Source: an uncultured Lachnospiraceae bacterium
GTDB taxonomy: Bacteria; Bacillota; Clostridia; Lachnospirales; Lachnospiraceae
Assembly: GCA_910585005.1 (NCBI GenBank)
Contig: CAJUCN010000002.1
Coordinates: 224,293-288,292 of the forward strand
Length of the DNA stretch: 64,000 nt
Direction of reading: 5' to 3'
A program made the translations under genes and the position numbers. Each line of letters opens with the position of its first letter. Positions within the stretch are counted from its first letter, which is position 1. This document shows positions 63,865 to 64,000 of this stretch, in pieces. The notes beneath the pieces were generated by a model. The model saw only the letters and a list, made by a program, of their open reading frames with translations. It ran no database searches and was not told the DNA's origin.

Positions 63865-64000
63865 ATCGATATAGATTAAGAGCAAATTATGAAATTCAGA
63901 ATATATATTCAAGGAGAGAGGATGGTACAGTTATTGTTGATGTACCGAGGCTGTAAAAAATCTTGTGTCTATGGATAAAAAATTTTTTTGATATGAATCA
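63861..64000 (+). pseudogene. qatC: Start of qatC, apparently frameshifted and cut by the window end
   Basis: The ATG at 63861 overlaps the qatB stop. The frame reads NRYRLRANYEIQNIYS...VIVDVP and then meets TAA at 63954. Another frame reads EAVKNLVSMDKKFF directly after VDVP, and the first frame resumes FFDMN after a run of seven T. One base lost near 63950 and one gained in the T run would restore a single protein. By position it should be the QueC-like third gene of the Qat system; too little is visible to prove it. Confidence 0.4.

Overview
The window reads as chromosomal DNA of a Gram-positive, AT-leaning Clostridia, most likely an anaerobic gut-type Lachnospiraceae. Supporting signs are the parA-parB-DUF4446-serS order usual near the origin in this group, a DUF3881 protein known mainly from Lachnospiraceae, LplB/YtcP/YesL/YesM/YesN-type sugar-uptake genes, strong AGGAGG ribosome sites and lipobox lipoproteins. 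The assignment is inference; no rRNA is present.

Layout. 0.1-5.7 kb: chromosome partitioning and housekeeping (parA, parB, DUF4446, an HD-GYP protein, serS, DUF3881), then tRNA-Arg(CCT). 5.9-26.9 kb: a glycan locus with GH31 alpha-xylosidase, a YesM-type sensor kinase and YesN-type regulator, two paralogous oligosaccharide-binding lipoproteins, two permeases, YesL, and GH3, GH42 and GH43 enzymes plus a serine hydrolase. None of the enzymes has an export signal, so the picture is import of intact branched oligosaccharides (xyloglucan or arabinoxylan type) and trimming in the cytoplasm. Neither transporter cluster has an ATPase gene, so a shared MsmK-type ATPase elsewhere is likely. 26.9-35.8 kb: an OmpR-type two-component system diverging from two paralogous lipoproteins, a large binding-protein fusion, two permeases and a HlyD-like adaptor. 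Three promoters here share one exact architecture and define a small regulon. 35.9-41.4 kb: ABC exporter, DEDDh exonuclease, D-Ala-D-Ala carboxypeptidase, trmB, trxA. 41.4-50.8 kb: a ten-gene Mrp-type antiporter operon in archaeal Mbh-like order with four MrpD/NuoM-type subunits. 50.7-56.3 kb: MATE exporter, tRNA-Pro(CGG), an HtrA-like protein that has lost its catalytic triad, YhaM-type nuclease, rlmD.

56.3-64 kb is an accessory island. A complete-ended IS21-family element (istA interrupted by an in-frame TGA) abuts the C-terminal remnant of a large serine recombinase, with no target duplication, which suggests an IS-adjacent deletion. Beyond it lie a predicted Cys-cluster/nuclease-like gene and the start of a Qat-type anti-phage locus: KAP ATPase qatA with a frameshift, qatB, and the first bases of qatC with apparent indels, cut by the window end. 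The vertically inherited genes of the first 56 kb show no comparable breaks, so the island looks to be decaying, although consensus error at short homopolymers cannot be excluded from sequence alone.
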